Shown here: positions 11,390 through 24,318 of the stretch, piece after piece
Numbering within the stretch: position 1 is the stretch's first letter
Layout: every line of letters begins with the position of its first letter
Assembly (NCBI GenBank): GCA_021442155.1
Contig: CM038222.1
Span: 110,177,121-110,241,120, forward strand
Source: Cymbidium sinense
Lineage: Eukaryota > Streptophyta > Magnoliopsida > Asparagales > Orchidaceae
Direction of reading: 5' to 3'
Length of the DNA stretch: 64,000 bases
Program-made: the position numbers and the translations under genes
Notes under the pieces: model-generated
The model's input: the letters and a program-made list of their open reading frames with translations, nothing else
Database searches by the model: none
Told to the model about the DNA's origin: nothing

Positions 11390-14070
11390 TGATCCTCAAC
11401 TCATTTTAGATTTATTTTAATGATAACAAACATATGTTTGAATGCTACTAATTAGTTTAAATTCAGTTGTGCCAGAAATTCTTCAACTCTAGATTCTTCA
11501 GCCAATTTGGAAAGCTAAAGCTATTGGACTTGAACTAATTGAGAATTTTTTTAGTAATTACAATATTAAGGAAAATAAAGAGATCAATAAAATAAATTAA
11601 ATGATTTATTCTTTTTAAAACTATTCATATTTTCTATATTTCATATTTGCAATTATTCCTTGAATTATTCATTTTGGATAATATGGACTAAGTGAATGAA
11701 TTAAGTTCCCTTTAATATATGTTTAAACAAGATAAATTAATTATAAACTTTATTAAATTATTTCCATGCTTAATCATAATTTTTATTCACATATTTATTG
11801 AATGAAAATTAAATTATTCTTGAATTATCCTATTACTCTAATTTCTCTCTCCTATTATTCTATTCTCTCTCTCTCCAAACATCCTCATCATCCTTATAAT
11901 GATTTGAACAATTTTTTTCATAGGATTTCATGCTAAATTTATTCAAAATATTTTCATATATAATTCCCTCAATTTTCATATTTTAAAAATTCATTAATCT
12001 AAATTTTTGAATTTGAATTATTTTGAATTTAAATTGCATAATTCATGTCATATCCTTTCTAAATTAAATATAATCTTTTATGGAATGTTTTGAACGTCCC
12101 AAGCATGAGTTATTTTAATTACTTGGATTTTAATTAAATTAATCTAAGTTTTTTTAAAATTAAATTCAAATCAACCCTTTTTCAAAATATTTCCTTTTCT
12201 GGTCAAATCTAATTTTCCTAAGTATTTGGGTGGCCAAATCTTTTTTAATTTGAATCTAGGATAGTATATTATTTAAGAACTAAATATTTATTAAATAATA
12301 ATCTTGGATTCTAATTAATTCATTGCATTAAATTGAGATTATCCTAATAATGGAATCTAGCTTTGGCTAAAAATCCCATGGATTTCCTAGATATTATTTT
12401 ATTCAAATTAGTTAATTTTTTTTCTTTATTCATTATTGCTCTATTTAATTTAATACTTCATCATATTTTGCATCTAATTTGAATTTAATCTCCACTTGGA
12501 ATATAGCTTGGCCAACCATCTTAATTTTGGGAAATTATTCTCTAAGCAATTAAAGCAATTTGGCCTTCGATTGATAAAAATCCTAAAGTGAATTTTATTT
12601 TCTATTTCATTAATTCCTCTTAATTTTATGTTTGAATTCTTTTTTCACATATTGAATGCTACAATGTTCAAATTCCTTCCAATAGTATTTTTTCGTCATT
12701 TTACTATCTTGGTCGAAATATTCATGGTTTTAATTGGATCTCATTTGATTAGTATGAATTAATTGCACATCTCTATTTCTCTAAAAGTTATCCTTGGCCA
12801 AAAATCCCTCAAAAGAGTTCTCTTTAATTTATTGAAAATCCTTCATTCAAATTTGAATATTCTCCTTACTTGGATTTTCCCTCTGATACCTTGAATGATC
12901 CAACCTTCCTCCTTATTTAATTTGATTTTAAAAATCAAATCATTGTGAAATCTATTTTCCCCGCTTTCTTACACTCATGGCCAAAGTCTTAGATGATTTT
13001 ATTTATTTGATTATGTAGTAAAGATCAAATTATTTCTAAGTAAATTTTTCCTCCAATATGTTCATGCATGGTCGACCCTAGCCTCTTCCTTTCTATAAAA
13101 AGTGGATTTGGATCTAGGGAAAGGGTTCTTCCTTCTTCTCCACTGTTGGTCAACCCCTTGCTTCATACTCTTTTTGGAGATCTTTGTGATTCAAGTGCTA
13201 CAACTCCTCATCATCCTTCTCTTTCCCTTGGGCAAAAAGATTTGCTTAAATATTCCCGTGGAAACTTGAAGGATTGGTGAAATTCAACCTTGGCCGAAAG
13301 CTTAAAGATGTTTCATCAAATTTATTTTGTGCTTAACTTTTTCATCCTACCTTGCTAATCTTCTTAGTTGATTCAATTAATCATGGTTTTCATGAAAAAA
13401 GTTAAGTTGGGATTGGAAGTTTTCTTTGGACAAAACATTTGATTTAAGATGAATAAGGAATTTTTTCAAAGTTTTATTTTTTAAGGTCATATTATATTTC
13501 ATTTCAAGTAGTATACAAGTGGTTTGGACGCTAATATTTGCAAATCATTTCATCACTTGCATATAATAAAGCAGTTGTAAAAGAGATCAAAATTGAACTT
13601 GTTTGAATTGGTCTGTTATATCAATTTGATTATTATATAATGCAAGGTCCTATACATCATTTGTTGTGATTTATTATTCATATCTTAATTATGTGATGTT
13701 TAAAGTTATCAATTCAAATCTTTTTTCTCTCAAACTTTTATATCTTTAAAATAAATCAAACTTCTATTAAGACTTACTTGCATTTAGTATTCTATTCAAG
13801 TTCTTGCATTAAATTTAATCTTAAGTTAATTAAGATGTGAGCTTTCTCTTTCTTTTATCAATTTCCATAATATTGGTATAGTTGGGTTGTGAGTGCAAAA
13901 CATTTTTTTAAATTGAGAGTTAGATCTTTGTATATTTTTTCTTATTTATTCTTGTTTTTTGTTGGGGTTGTACTTGTCTGGTAGGAAAGTATAGTGTTAG
14001 GTTGTACTTGCTAGTGTATAAAATTACAATGTTGGGTTGTACTTTCCCATGAAGGAGAGTAATTTATAAT
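11390..14070 (+). mobile_element. Solo LTR of a Ty1/copia element, inserted in gag, with CTTCA duplication
   Basis: Homologous, same orientation, to 17055-19570 and to 61881-64000. Shared landmarks: an aatgataacaaa run at the start (11423); ttcttcaactctag..tcttcag at 11479; a pyrimidine-rich block at 11840-11880; ggtcgaccct at 13070; and ttggccgaaagct at 13290. The flanking pentamers 11385-11389 and 14071-14075 are both CTTCA. With one copy removed, the interrupted gag frame continues without a shift, which supports both boundaries. The end lacks the canonical CA. The 70-codon open frame at 13068-13280 lies inside the LTR leader and is not treated as a gene. Confidence 0.75.
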
Positions 14071-14904
14071 CTTCATTTTAGATGAAGAGGACATTACTAT
14101 GGTTTTTTAGAATAAAAGCAAGATGAAAACCATCCTCAAGGGGGATCTGATGGACCTATAAATTTACCTCATATCTAATGTCACTCCTAAGGATAATGAT
14201 AAACTTATTGGCTAACTGCACTCCTAATTAGTGTTGGTCCTAGCAATTAAATCCTAAAATATGTTAATGTACTTCAAAACTATCATGTCCCCTTGCTTAA
14301 GGGGCATTAATTGATCATGTAAATTCTTCTTATAGTTCCAAGGATAGTAATTAGCCCTCAACATCTCCTTTATCTCTACTTAAGTGAGAATTTATCTTCT
14401 TAGCATCTTTTCCTTATTCAAAATATTATTTAAATAATTTTTTGCATGGCCTTTGAGTTTTATTCTTACAATAGTGATTTTTTTTTAGTCATTTATTCAA
14501 TACCTATAAAAAACTCATCAATCTAGGAAAGCCAATCTAAAAGTCTATTAGAATCATCGACTCCATCATATGGAGTGGCAATAACTGTAACCTCCTTAGT
14601 GACTCATTTAGATTCTTAAGGCTTCTATGATCATCATTTCTAAGGGGGTTCCTTAAAAGATGTATCTTGGGGTGTATGTGTTATGTACGATTTTCAATGA
14701 GCTCTTCTCATAATTGGTCTACCTTAATATTATTTTGAAGTATAGGTGGGGTTTGTGTCCTAATAATCATGTATGAACTTGGTTGGCTAAGTCCATCACT
14801 TGGACTTGGATCTTAGTAATTCTTCTTTTAGTTTCTAAAGCTAATTTTTCTACTCTCCTAATGAAATTATCCATTTGATATGGGTTAGTTGATTTTGGAG
14901 GCAT
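14071..14904 (-). pseudogene. Ty3/gypsy gag, N-terminal and core part
   Basis: The start is the ATG at 14904 (minus), giving MPPKSTNPYQMDNFIRRVEK, a plausible gag N-terminus with a short coiled coil. Downstream are a core segment YDGVDDSNRLLDWLS near 14560-14515, KLKGHAKNYLNNIL near 14440, a basic segment near 14350, a segment ending LIARTNTN near 14230, and VHQIPLEDGFHLA near 14130. This follows the order of the plant gypsy retrotransposon gag domain (FDG..DP..FLDWL, then KL.G.A..WW, then SV.EY...F..L). Multiple stops make it a pseudogene. The matching protease and pol are not adjacent: the solo LTR at 11390-14070 interrupts it, and beyond the zinc knuckle the sequence changes to LTR-like DNA. 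Confidence 0.75.
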
Positions 14905-16099
14905 GTTGTCCCAATAAGGATTGCAATGTGACACTTAAATACCTATTATGATTTTTAAATACGTATATATAGTTATTATTTTTTTAGGAAATAAATGTAA
15001 AAGATAATTAAAATTTCAAGTAAAAGCCTTCAAAAAGGTAAATAAAAATTAGAAGTAAACAAGCATAAAAAAGTAAATTAAATCTTTCATAAAACCTTAA
15101 GTATGTCTAATGTGAGTACCCTATGTTAACGAAAATATAGGTGAGACTTGAATTAATTTAGTGAATCACTCCCTCATAAATTTATTGTGACTCAAGTCAA
15201 ATAAAGACAAGGTATGCTTATGAAAAGTTGTATAGTTAATTTATGTAGGGCCATCTAATGACACTAAGACATAGGTTCATAAAATTATCTTAAGATTGAA
15301 TTTTACATTTAAATTTGAGATGAAAGATAAATACTATTTAGAAATTATAATGTCAAATTAAATTTTTTTTTTTTTTTGAAAATCAACTTTACTCTTTGTA
15401 AACACCTCGCTAAATAATACAGTCCCTATGGAGTTTACCTTCCAAATCTATCCACCAAAACAAAATGTGGTGTGGGCTATGTAAGGGCCACTTAAAATGA
15501 CCCAATTGGTAGATGGGAGCTCTACTAAGATGACTAATAGAGTAAGTAAGGCTCTAGTAGTGTTTTATTTGTCATGGTAGTGAACATATTTAAGTGATTA
15601 AGGTCAACCAACATAAGACAAGAAATAAGTTCAACTTTGAAAGCCCAACTTCATTCAAATAAAAACCCTCTATAAAAGTCCAAATTACATAAAATAAGAA
15701 GACATTATATAGTTGAAAGTTATTATATGATCTAGAATTTTTTATGAACTTTCATGTGTTCTAGGTATTTGTTTAAAATTTTTTCTAGGATTGGTCATAG
15801 AGAAAATTATGTAGCTGACTTTCTAGTTCCACACTTATGATTGATCAAACTTTAGGAAATAGTATAGTTAGACACAAAAAAACACTTGGAGATTAAAGAT
15901 AAGAATGATAAAAATAATTAAAGTTTCACACAAATTCATTGAGTTTAATTACAATAAACAAACACCATAATAGAACTAGGCCAGTTCTACACTAAGCTTG
16001 GTAGACCACTTCAAACATCTAATTAATAGCTATTTTAGAGAGGGAAATGTTGGTAAGCAATTTTTTTCACATAAACCCAATACAAATTTCATTGAAAAC
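14905..16099. other. Unassigned AT-rich stretch
   Basis: I recognise no coding region. Upstream of the gag ATG (reading minus) this could be the 5' UTR of that gypsy element, but I see no convincing primer-binding site. Towards 16100 it may contain badly decayed copia RT. A T-run lies at 15361-15377. Confidence 0.45.
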
Positions 16100-16655
16100 A
16101 TAAGTAGATAAAATTAGAACTAATCTTAAGGAATCTCATGTAACTGCATTTAAGTGCATATTTATTATTTAATAGGAATTTGTAGGTTACATTTGTGGTA
16201 TCATAAGAAAATCTTTTCATGTGATTTGGATTTTGATGTTGACTTTGTAGGTTGCAAAATAGATAGGAAAAATACATGTGGAACATGTTAATTTTTAAGA
16301 TCATCTCTTGTGTCTTAGTCCTCTAAAAGATAAAATTTTGTTGCTCTTTCTACTATTGAAGCTAAGTATATAGCTATTAGAAGTTGTGTTGCTTAGGTTC
16401 TTTAATTAAAGCAATTATTAGATGACTTTGGCATTCAGCTAAAAAATATTCTTTTTAGATGTGACAATACTAGTGTTATTTATTTAACTAAAAATTTCAT
16501 CTAGCACTCCCAAACCAAATATATTGAGATTATACATTACTTTATTAGGTATCATTTTGTAAAGGTAATGTTAATGTTGAATTTATTAGCACTAATTTAT
16601 AAATTATTGATATTCTTACAAAACCCTTATTTGAAGAACATTTTTCTACTTTAAG
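16100..16655 (+). pseudogene. Ty1/copia RNase H (end of pol)
   Basis: Plus-strand translation gives NLKESHVTAFKCIF near 16115-16160 (end of RT connection). RNase H follows: VDFVGCKIDRKNTCGTC near 16222-16275, NFVALSTIEAKYIAIRSC near 16335-16390, LLDDFGIQLKN, CDNTSVIYLTKNF near 16460-16500, HSQTKYIEIIHYFIRYH near 16510-16560, and DILTKPL at the end after one frameshift. This is the RNase H of SIRE/Tork-type plant copia elements; the Asp of the CDN box and the Glu of EAKY are present. At least five in-frame stops, mostly from Gln or Trp codons, make it non-functional. RT proper, integrase and gag upstream are not recognisable. Confidence 0.88.
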
Positions 16656-17054
16656 ATGTACGCTTGGCATGTAAGATCCGTATGTCTAAATAAACTTTAT
16701 TTTAAAATTATTTTCCTTGTTTACATCTCTTTGATATTGGCAAAAGGGCAGAAATATATATGTTGGTCTTTCAAAAAATTTGTAAGTTTTTCAAATATTT
16801 TTTTCCACATATGCATAGATTTAGGGGGAGCTATTTGGTAATGCAACATGTTTTTCTTAGCTATTTGTTTTTACTTTTCTATATGTTTCATTTTATTTTG
16901 TTTGTAGTTTGTTTAAACTTTATTTATATAATTTTATATATCACTTAAATGAATCTTTGCTTTAAAGAAGATGAAAGGTCACATTGCACTTACATCTCTA
17001 AACACTACTAACATAGGTTTATAATCATCAAAAGCAGGGATGAGGGGATGGGAG
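16656..17054 (+). promoter_or_regulatory. Copia 3' untranslated region with two polypurine tracts
   Basis: Between the RNase H end and the LTR are two purine runs on the plus strand: ttagggggagc at 16821-16831 and gggatgaggggatgggaga at 17037-17055. Either could be the polypurine tract that primes plus-strand synthesis. The second directly precedes the LTR-like sequence. SIRE-type elements are known for GGGGGAGA tracts in this position. The open frames at 16656-16948 are short and I do not recognise them. Confidence 0.5.
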
Positions 17055-19570
17055 ATTTTTTACTCCATATGACTTATTTCTTATGCAATTAATTTTTATA
17101 ATAAAAAATATATATAATTGGATGTAGCTAATGTTTTATTTCATGTCTTTCAGGAAGCTCACTAAACTGATTATGCTTAGTCAGATTTAGAAAGTCAAGA
17201 TTAGCAAGACAATGATAATTTGGGAATCTTTCTAAATTATACAATAATAAAACAAATAAGAACTTAATAATATAAATATAATGGTTTAAACATCTCTATA
17301 TAATTTTTTTTTATTTTTTGCATATTTTTTTGATGTTTTTAATTCCATCTTTTTTAATTATTCTTTGAATTATCCTTTTTGGATAATTTAAGCACTTGCA
17401 TGAGATTAAAGTGTTGGATTTATTTCACATGTCATTAAGTTACTTCAATGCTTGGTATTACATATTATCCATTTATTTTTTTATGAGAATTAAATTTTTT
17501 TTGCATTATTCAAATTAATTTATTTCTCTCTCCTATTCTCTATTTTTCTCTCACCTATCAATAATCTCTTCCTAATTTTTTTGGCCCAATTTTCTTTGGA
17601 TATTGGCATGATAAATATTATGTAATTTATTAAATTAATTTTAATACTAGAATCCCTTATTTATATAATTTATAAATTCATATTTGTTTGAAAATTGAAT
17701 TTAAATAGTTTTTAATTTTAAATTGTAGTTTACCTATAATTGTTTCCAAATGAGTTTTTTTCATTTATGGCAACGTGTGGCCGACCCATAATCCATTTGT
17801 ACACATCTTATTTGAATTTAATTGACTTAATCTAAGATTATTTAAATTTAAATACAATTAGATTTTAAATTAAATACATTTTTTAATTTAGATTTTCTAA
17901 TTTAAAAAATATATACTTATTTTTGATTGAATTAATCTATGTAATTATTTCAAAAAGCATCTTAAATTTATTTATCATTATTTACATGTGATTGATTGCA
18001 CTAAATTAAGCTTGATCCATATTTGGAATTGATTTGGGTAAAATCTTTAATATAATATATTTGATTTATTTTATTTTTAAAACTTCCCTTTCTCATTCAA
18101 TTTAATTTAGTTAATATAACATATCATATTTTTTGTATTAATCTTGATTTAATCCCTCCTTGGAAAGTGTTTGGCCGACCTATGTAATAAACCAAATCAA
18201 ATTCTTTTTTTTAATTATTTCAAATTATTTCCTTAATGGAATTAATCCATTTATGTTAATTATGTTAATCTTTCCCTCTTCTTTGATTTGGCCAAACAAC
18301 TTATCACTTAAATCGATTTGAATTGAGGCTTTTTATCAAGTGATTTTCTTATTCAATTCAAATTACTTTCCTTAATTATTTTCCCTCCCATTGAACTTTG
18401 CTTGCTCAAAATTTTCATGAGATTTAATTACTTTAAGAATGCTTAATTAACTTAAGTGATCTCTCCCTCTGTTTTTTGTCTTGAGTGGTGGGAAAAATTT
18501 TCAAGTTATTTGTATGGGCAAAATTTTCTAAAATCAAATCCCTTCCTTATGTTAATTTCTTTTATATATATCTTTCATGCTTTAGTCGAACCTTCATCTA
18601 TATAATGAGATTAATTCTTAGATATTATGCTTCTCTACTTCTCTCCAACTATGCCAACCCCTTGCTAATCAAACTCTTTGAGAATTTCTTCAGTTCAAGT
18701 GCTAAGGCCTCTCTTCTCTCTTTTTATTTCACCTTGGTCAAGACTTACATTAAAGATTGCTTGAAGTGAATGTGCATGAGATCATCTCCTTCCATTACTT
18801 CTTCAATATCATTCAACTGGACATTTATTTCAACCCTTTTAAGCTTCTTTCAAGTCTTTGGAAGATAAAAATAAAGTCATAGATTTCATTAATCATGCAT
18901 TTAGGACTTGTGTAAGAATTATATTTTATTCAATCTTTTGATTTAGTAATTTAATTTTCCTATTTTGGATGAAATAGAATCATGTGTTTTGAATTTTATG
19001 ATCTTTTGAAATATTTTTTCCTTCATATTCAAGTATCTTAAAGATATTTTTATTTTGATTTGTTATTGTCACTTTAAGATTTTGTTTTGATTTTTCTTTG
19101 CTTTCTACATTGTGCAAGTAGTTTAAAAAGTCTTTTTAACATCTTTGCTCTTTCATCTTATGCAAGCTTTCATTAAATCTTTTTAAAATACTTCATGGAA
19201 CTTAAAGTTAGGTTGTTATTTTCATCTTTTCAAAATAATTAAACTTATATCATAAATATTAAGCTCTCTATTCTTCATTTGTCTTATCATTGCATAGTAT
19301 TGGGTTGAGAGAAAAATTATTTTAAAATTGAGAGTTAGACATACAAATCATATTTTTCTTTATATTATTCTTACTCAAAAGTGTTGGGTTTACTTGCTTG
19401 GTGTAGGAAAGTATGGGAAATTGGGTGGAATCTCTTTTTGATTAGTGAATTCTTAGTTAGGGTGACTAAGCGTGGACGTAGGCTAGTTTTAGGGATTAAT
19501 CAAACCATATTTAAATCTTTATGCAACATATATTCATTTTTTCTACATTTTACATTACTTGCTTGGTTTT
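17055..19570 (+). repeat. 3' LTR of the copia element
   Basis: Homologous to the solo LTR at 11390-14070 and to 61881-64000: start block near 17120-17240, the pyrimidine-rich block at 17525-17560, a ggccgaccc block near 17775, the block at 18590-18770 with ccaaccccttgctaatcaa...tcaagtgct, and the block gttgagagaaaaatta...ttgagagttag at 19300-19336. It follows the copia RNase H and polypurine tract in the expected order. It ends at 19570, where an LTR of the Tat family begins with TG. Open frames at 18485-18769 and 19381-19605 lie within the LTR and show no recognisable domain. Confidence 0.6.
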
Positions 19571-19686
19571 TGTGGAAAAAATTTATGACACCACGTAGAT
19601 CTTAGCGGTACTTATTTAGGTAATCAAATATGTAATTAAAAAATAAATATACGATCTTGAAAAGTAAACATATTACCATATAATAG
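19571..19686 (-). repeat. U5 end of an older Tat-family LTR, split by the giant element
   Basis: This 116-bp piece begins tgtggaaaaaatttatgac, matching the U5 end of the solo LTR at 8316 (tgtggagaaaatttatg). It breaks off at the pentamer AATAG (19682-19686). Its continuation is at 57552, directly after the second AATAG. The intact counterpart at 8316-8460 shows both parts in the same order and spacing, so the two pieces were one LTR before the giant element inserted. Confidence 0.85.
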
Positions 19687-22600
19687 TGTGGTGTTTTAAT
19701 TTAGAGTCATGGGGACACCACACAGATCTTAGGGGGTACTTATTGAAGTGATCAGGTGCAACATTAAGGTATGATGTACTATCTCGGAAGATAGTTACAT
19801 CACCCTACAATTAACCTAATCACCTAATAATGACTCCTAAGGTAGATGTGTCTATGAATATACCAAAGACCTTTGCCCTCCTTTACATGAAGAAGTGAAG
19901 CAGAGTTAATTTTATATCAGGTTCTTTAGTTAATTACATCTTAAAAAATGGGCATTTCCCAAGAACACTTTCGATTAAAGTACTCAATAAGAATCTCCAA
20001 AGATTTCAAGGTTGGACTATCAGAGGATTGGGTACTTTTAGAAACCATGTTGGAAAGTTCAAATAGCAGGGCTTATTTATGAACTCCTAAAGAAAATAAG
20101 TAGGAAGCGGCCATGATACTAGGAAGCCTAGAGAGTGCTTTAATCTACCCTATAGTGAGGCTTTATGTTTTTGAAAGAAAGAATTTACTTTTATCTAAGT
20201 TGGAATCTTATTAGAATGTTAGGGCTTATAGTCCAACAACACGAGATTAAGGAAACACCTAAGAGGTGAGCACTTATACTCATAGTATGAAGGGAATAAG
20301 TAACATTAGAACCAAAATATGAAATACTCTATCACAAGCTTGAAGCATGACCTAAGTCTAATTAGGAAAATAAGATATAATGGTTTACCTCCATTAGAGA
20401 GAATAGACTTATCCTGACTCTTCTAGACTTACAACTACTTGGAGTGGCCACCAGCTAACACCTACTATGCTTTAAAACCATATAGGCCAGTAGTAAGTAG
20501 ATGCAAGATAGCTAGGTTGTTATTTAATTAGGAAGGAGGCTAAGGTCCTAAACTCACTCCTTAGGAGACTAGATAATCTTTGGTATGCAAGCATGGCATA
20601 GACTAATATTAGAAATCCATAAATTTTAGATTATTTTAACACATTCATTTTGAACCAAGGCTTTGGACAATTATTCCTATATGCATATTGAAATTAAGTC
20701 ATGGGCCAAATCAATTAGAGAAGGTTTTCTCCACTACATGGGATTGCTCTCAAAGCTCAAGCACATCTCCTATCGTGCAAGAGTAGAAATCCTCCCTATT
20801 CAAGAGTGATATAATATGATATGAATTGTGTGATAACATACAACATTCAGCTAAGGGTTTGTTAAATCTTTTATTTATCTTGATTATCAACCTAGGCTCT
20901 AAGATGAGGTTATGAGTTATATTAAATTTTAGTTATGAGTTATTTAGTGAGGATAGAAAATTTAATTTTATCTTAAAGAGCCTACCGCATCTAGGCCACA
21001 CATCAAACCATCACATTTTAAGAAATCTATGAAAAATATGCCATATCTATTGCACAAACTAAACTTAATCAAACATTTAGATTTTCGTAAAGGAATAAAT
21101 GGCTGGTGTGGCCAGGTACAGTCGTATACCTCAAAAAAAATGAAATTGGGTAGCCGAGCTCTACCCTTATACAACATAGATTATAATTAAATGTTACAAT
21201 TAAAATAAATGTTATGGGGGTCTTTAATCCTGTGCAGTTCTTTCTTCTTCTTAGATTAGTTTGCTTCAAGCTTCATAGGGCCTCCTAAGTCTTTTCCTTC
21301 TAGCCACTGTTCATCTTAAACCCCATAGCACTAATCCTAATCCTATTACAAAAATTACATATTTGTGAAAAATGAAATCTAACTACACCTGCAAAATAGA
21401 TGTTAGCTAAACAAACATATAATATAAGTAATTATACTTTGCATATTTGGACTTAGCAACTTACACTTAGGTAGCCAAGCCCATCTATCCTAATTGGATT
21501 ATGCATAGAGGAATAAGCAGCACCTGCAAGCAAAAGCATGTATATTTATTTATTATTACAGCATCCCCTTTTATCATAATCCCTTGCATAAAATATAGTT
21601 AGGCTACTAACGGCCTAACATCGAGTCTACGCATAAGCATTCCTAACATACAGTCTAAAATATTACATCATAAAACAAAACACATCATGATAATATACAC
21701 CAACCTAACTTAACACTAGAATCAGTGACTTAGCATTCTAATGTGTGTGCTAAGGCTTAGTGTGGTGTTTCTTAATTAAGCTTTCAGAGTATGATTGTCT
21801 AAAGTTCTAGAATTTTCTAAATTAACCATTATAGATGGTTTCAGTTCAAATCATTCAATGAATTGATTATTATAAAATTTACCCTTTCTTATTTTATTCA
21901 ATACTTACTTAACATCTAATTATTATAAAGAGAAGAAAGAGGTTTGACCCCTTCATCCCTACTCTAAATTATCTTTTAGATGTATATTATCATTGCTTTA
22001 GTTTATTTGATGATCCACTTATGAAGATTTTATTAAGCCTAAGTTTAGATTAATTTTAACAAATCTTATTCAAACATGAAAGACATGTAGGATTAATTAA
22101 ATTGAGTCACCATAACATGAGTAACATTCCATTACTTCTTTTCATTATCAATAGCATACACGCTCCTTTTTTTTTCTTTTTTTTCTTCTTTGTTCATAAT
22201 ATTTGATTTAACATAGATATTTGTACATGCAATACATATGCATATTTTTCACACTTGATGGTCATTAATGCATGAATTTGGTAGAAAAGAAAGATTTCTT
22301 TTCATAGCTAAGCATATACAAATATGCATTAGAAATTTAAGCAAGTGTGTGTCATTGTTAAACCAAGAAAGTGAGATTATCTTAAAACCTTGTATTCTTG
22401 GGATGTCAAGACTATATACTTGCCAATTTGAATACATGTAAATATATCCACAAGCATAAAAATGAAAACCATGAAAAGGTTATATAAAAAAGAAATCTTT
22501 TGTTCATGTAAGGCTTATTGACATGAAAATCAAAGTATCATCCCAAATTCTAGCACATGCATGCACATAAATTAAATTAAGCAAATATGTGCCATTGCTA

Positions 22601-24307
22601 AACTAGAGAAGTGAGATTATCTAAGACATCCTTGGAGCTACTTAAATCCTCATGTTCTTGGGATGTCTAAACTATATATTTTTGAAATCAAATATATGTA
22701 AACATGCACATGAAACAAAAAGATAAAATAATCCTTTACTATCTTTAAGTTATAACTAAATAGAAACTTTATTAATCATTTATAGCCAACATCAACTTAA
22801 ATTTCACACATTTTTATTTGTTATTAACTTATAATTTCAAAAATAAATTGAAATTTATTTGTGATAATAGCCACACCATATAATAACATTTTAAACTATT
22901 TTAAAATAACTATTTATAATACTTATAATTAATTAATATAATTTAATTTTAGCCTAAATTAAGTGAATTTAACCTAAAAAAAGTCAAATTGGGCTAATTT
23001 GGGTTAACTTGGGTCCATCGGCCAAATTGACCAAATTAGATAAATTGGACCCAAATGAGAGATAAATTAAGTTTAATTTAGTTTTAAAAGTGATTTATAA
23101 TAATTAATGTGATTTAATTTTAATTTATTTTGATTTTAGCTTAATATTCTCATAAAGGTCAATTTGGGCCAATTTGGGTCAGATTGACTAATTGACCAAA
23201 TTGGATAATTTGATGGCATTGAGAGTTGAGTCATATTCAATGATCAACTTAAGAATAATTTTAAGTATTTATTTGGTTTAATTTTATGTTGATTTAAGTT
23301 GTGATTTAAACTTATTTTTATCCAAATTGGGCATAATGGGTCAAATTGGGTTCATGTTGGTTAAATGATCAATATGACCCAAATTGAAGTGTGTTCAAGC
23401 TTCAATAATATTTTATTAAGTATTTGAAATGATATGAAGTAATTAATTTTAATTAATTTGGATTTGATTTTGGTTTAGACTTATTTTGGTCAATTTGTGC
23501 TTAATGGGCCAAATTAGAGTTTACTTAGCTCAAATGACCAATTTTATTAAATCAAACCCAAGAGAAGTTTAAATTATGTTCAAATGTAATTTTAAAGTAT
23601 TTTGTAACATTTACTTTAAATTAATTTTAATTTATTTTGAGTTTAAGTTCAATAGGGTCGGCTCAGGTTTATTTAGACTAAGTGGCCTAGTAAGACCATT
23701 TAAGTCATCACTAGATTAAGAATTAATTAGTCTGGTGCTCTATTATATTAATTTGGTAAATTTTAGCATATATGATCACTTAAATTGAACAAATTTTCAT
23801 TAGTTTGATTTTTGGGTAGATGGGGCCCATATGGGTCAACTCTATGTCAAATGATCTTATTGACCACTTTGAAACCCATATAGATATATTTTTTATTTTT
23901 TTATTTTTTAGGTTCATTTATACTTGTGTATTGATTTTGTGCCTTTTATTTGATTTGATTTGATTTAGTTTTGATTTTACAAGATTTTCTTGAATTCAGC
24001 TAGTTTTGAGTCCAAATGGTTTAATTTAGTTAATCAAACTTAATTACCCTAATATGGGTTCAATTGAATTCAGAGTTCATTTAAATTTATTATTTTAATT
24101 TTTACTTTAGTTGAGGTTGTTCACTTAGCCACTAATTGCAGTATCCTAAGTGCCAAATTAGGAAGCTCATTATCTAAGGTAAAAAAATCTAATTTATTGA
24201 GATTATGGTGTTATTAACCTCATTTGAGGTTAACAGAATCTTAGTGCCTAGATTAAATCCTAGGTCTAAGAGGAGGGTTGTCAACCTCACTAAAAGTGAG
24301 GTCAACA
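19687..24307 (-). repeat. 3' LTR of the giant Tat element
   Basis: 4,621 bp. On the minus strand it starts TGTTGACCTCAC at 24307 and ends ...AAAACACCACA at 19687. The part 22890-24307 matches 56520-57546 of the 5' LTR; the part 19687-22890 matches 45944-49160. Between them, near 22890, the 3' LTR lacks a block of at least 1.5 kb that is present, and present twice, in the 5' LTR. No coding region. The low end contains a short inverted repeat, TGTGGTGT at 19687-19694 with ACACCACA at 19715-19722. Confidence 0.85.
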
Positions 24308-24318
24308 AAAGGACCCCC
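24308..24318 (-). promoter_or_regulatory. Polypurine tract of the Tat element
   Basis: On the minus strand the bases next to the 3' LTR start are GGGGGTCCTTT, immediately followed by TGTTGACC. The position directly upstream of the LTR and the G-run fit a plus-strand primer, although the tract is short and contains pyrimidines (TCC). Confidence 0.5.

Noticed and set aside
13068..13280. 70-codon frame in the copia LTR, with similar frames at 18485 and 63484
   Set aside because: Corresponding frames in the three LTR copies are not conserved in length or sequence, so this is leader sequence and not a gene.
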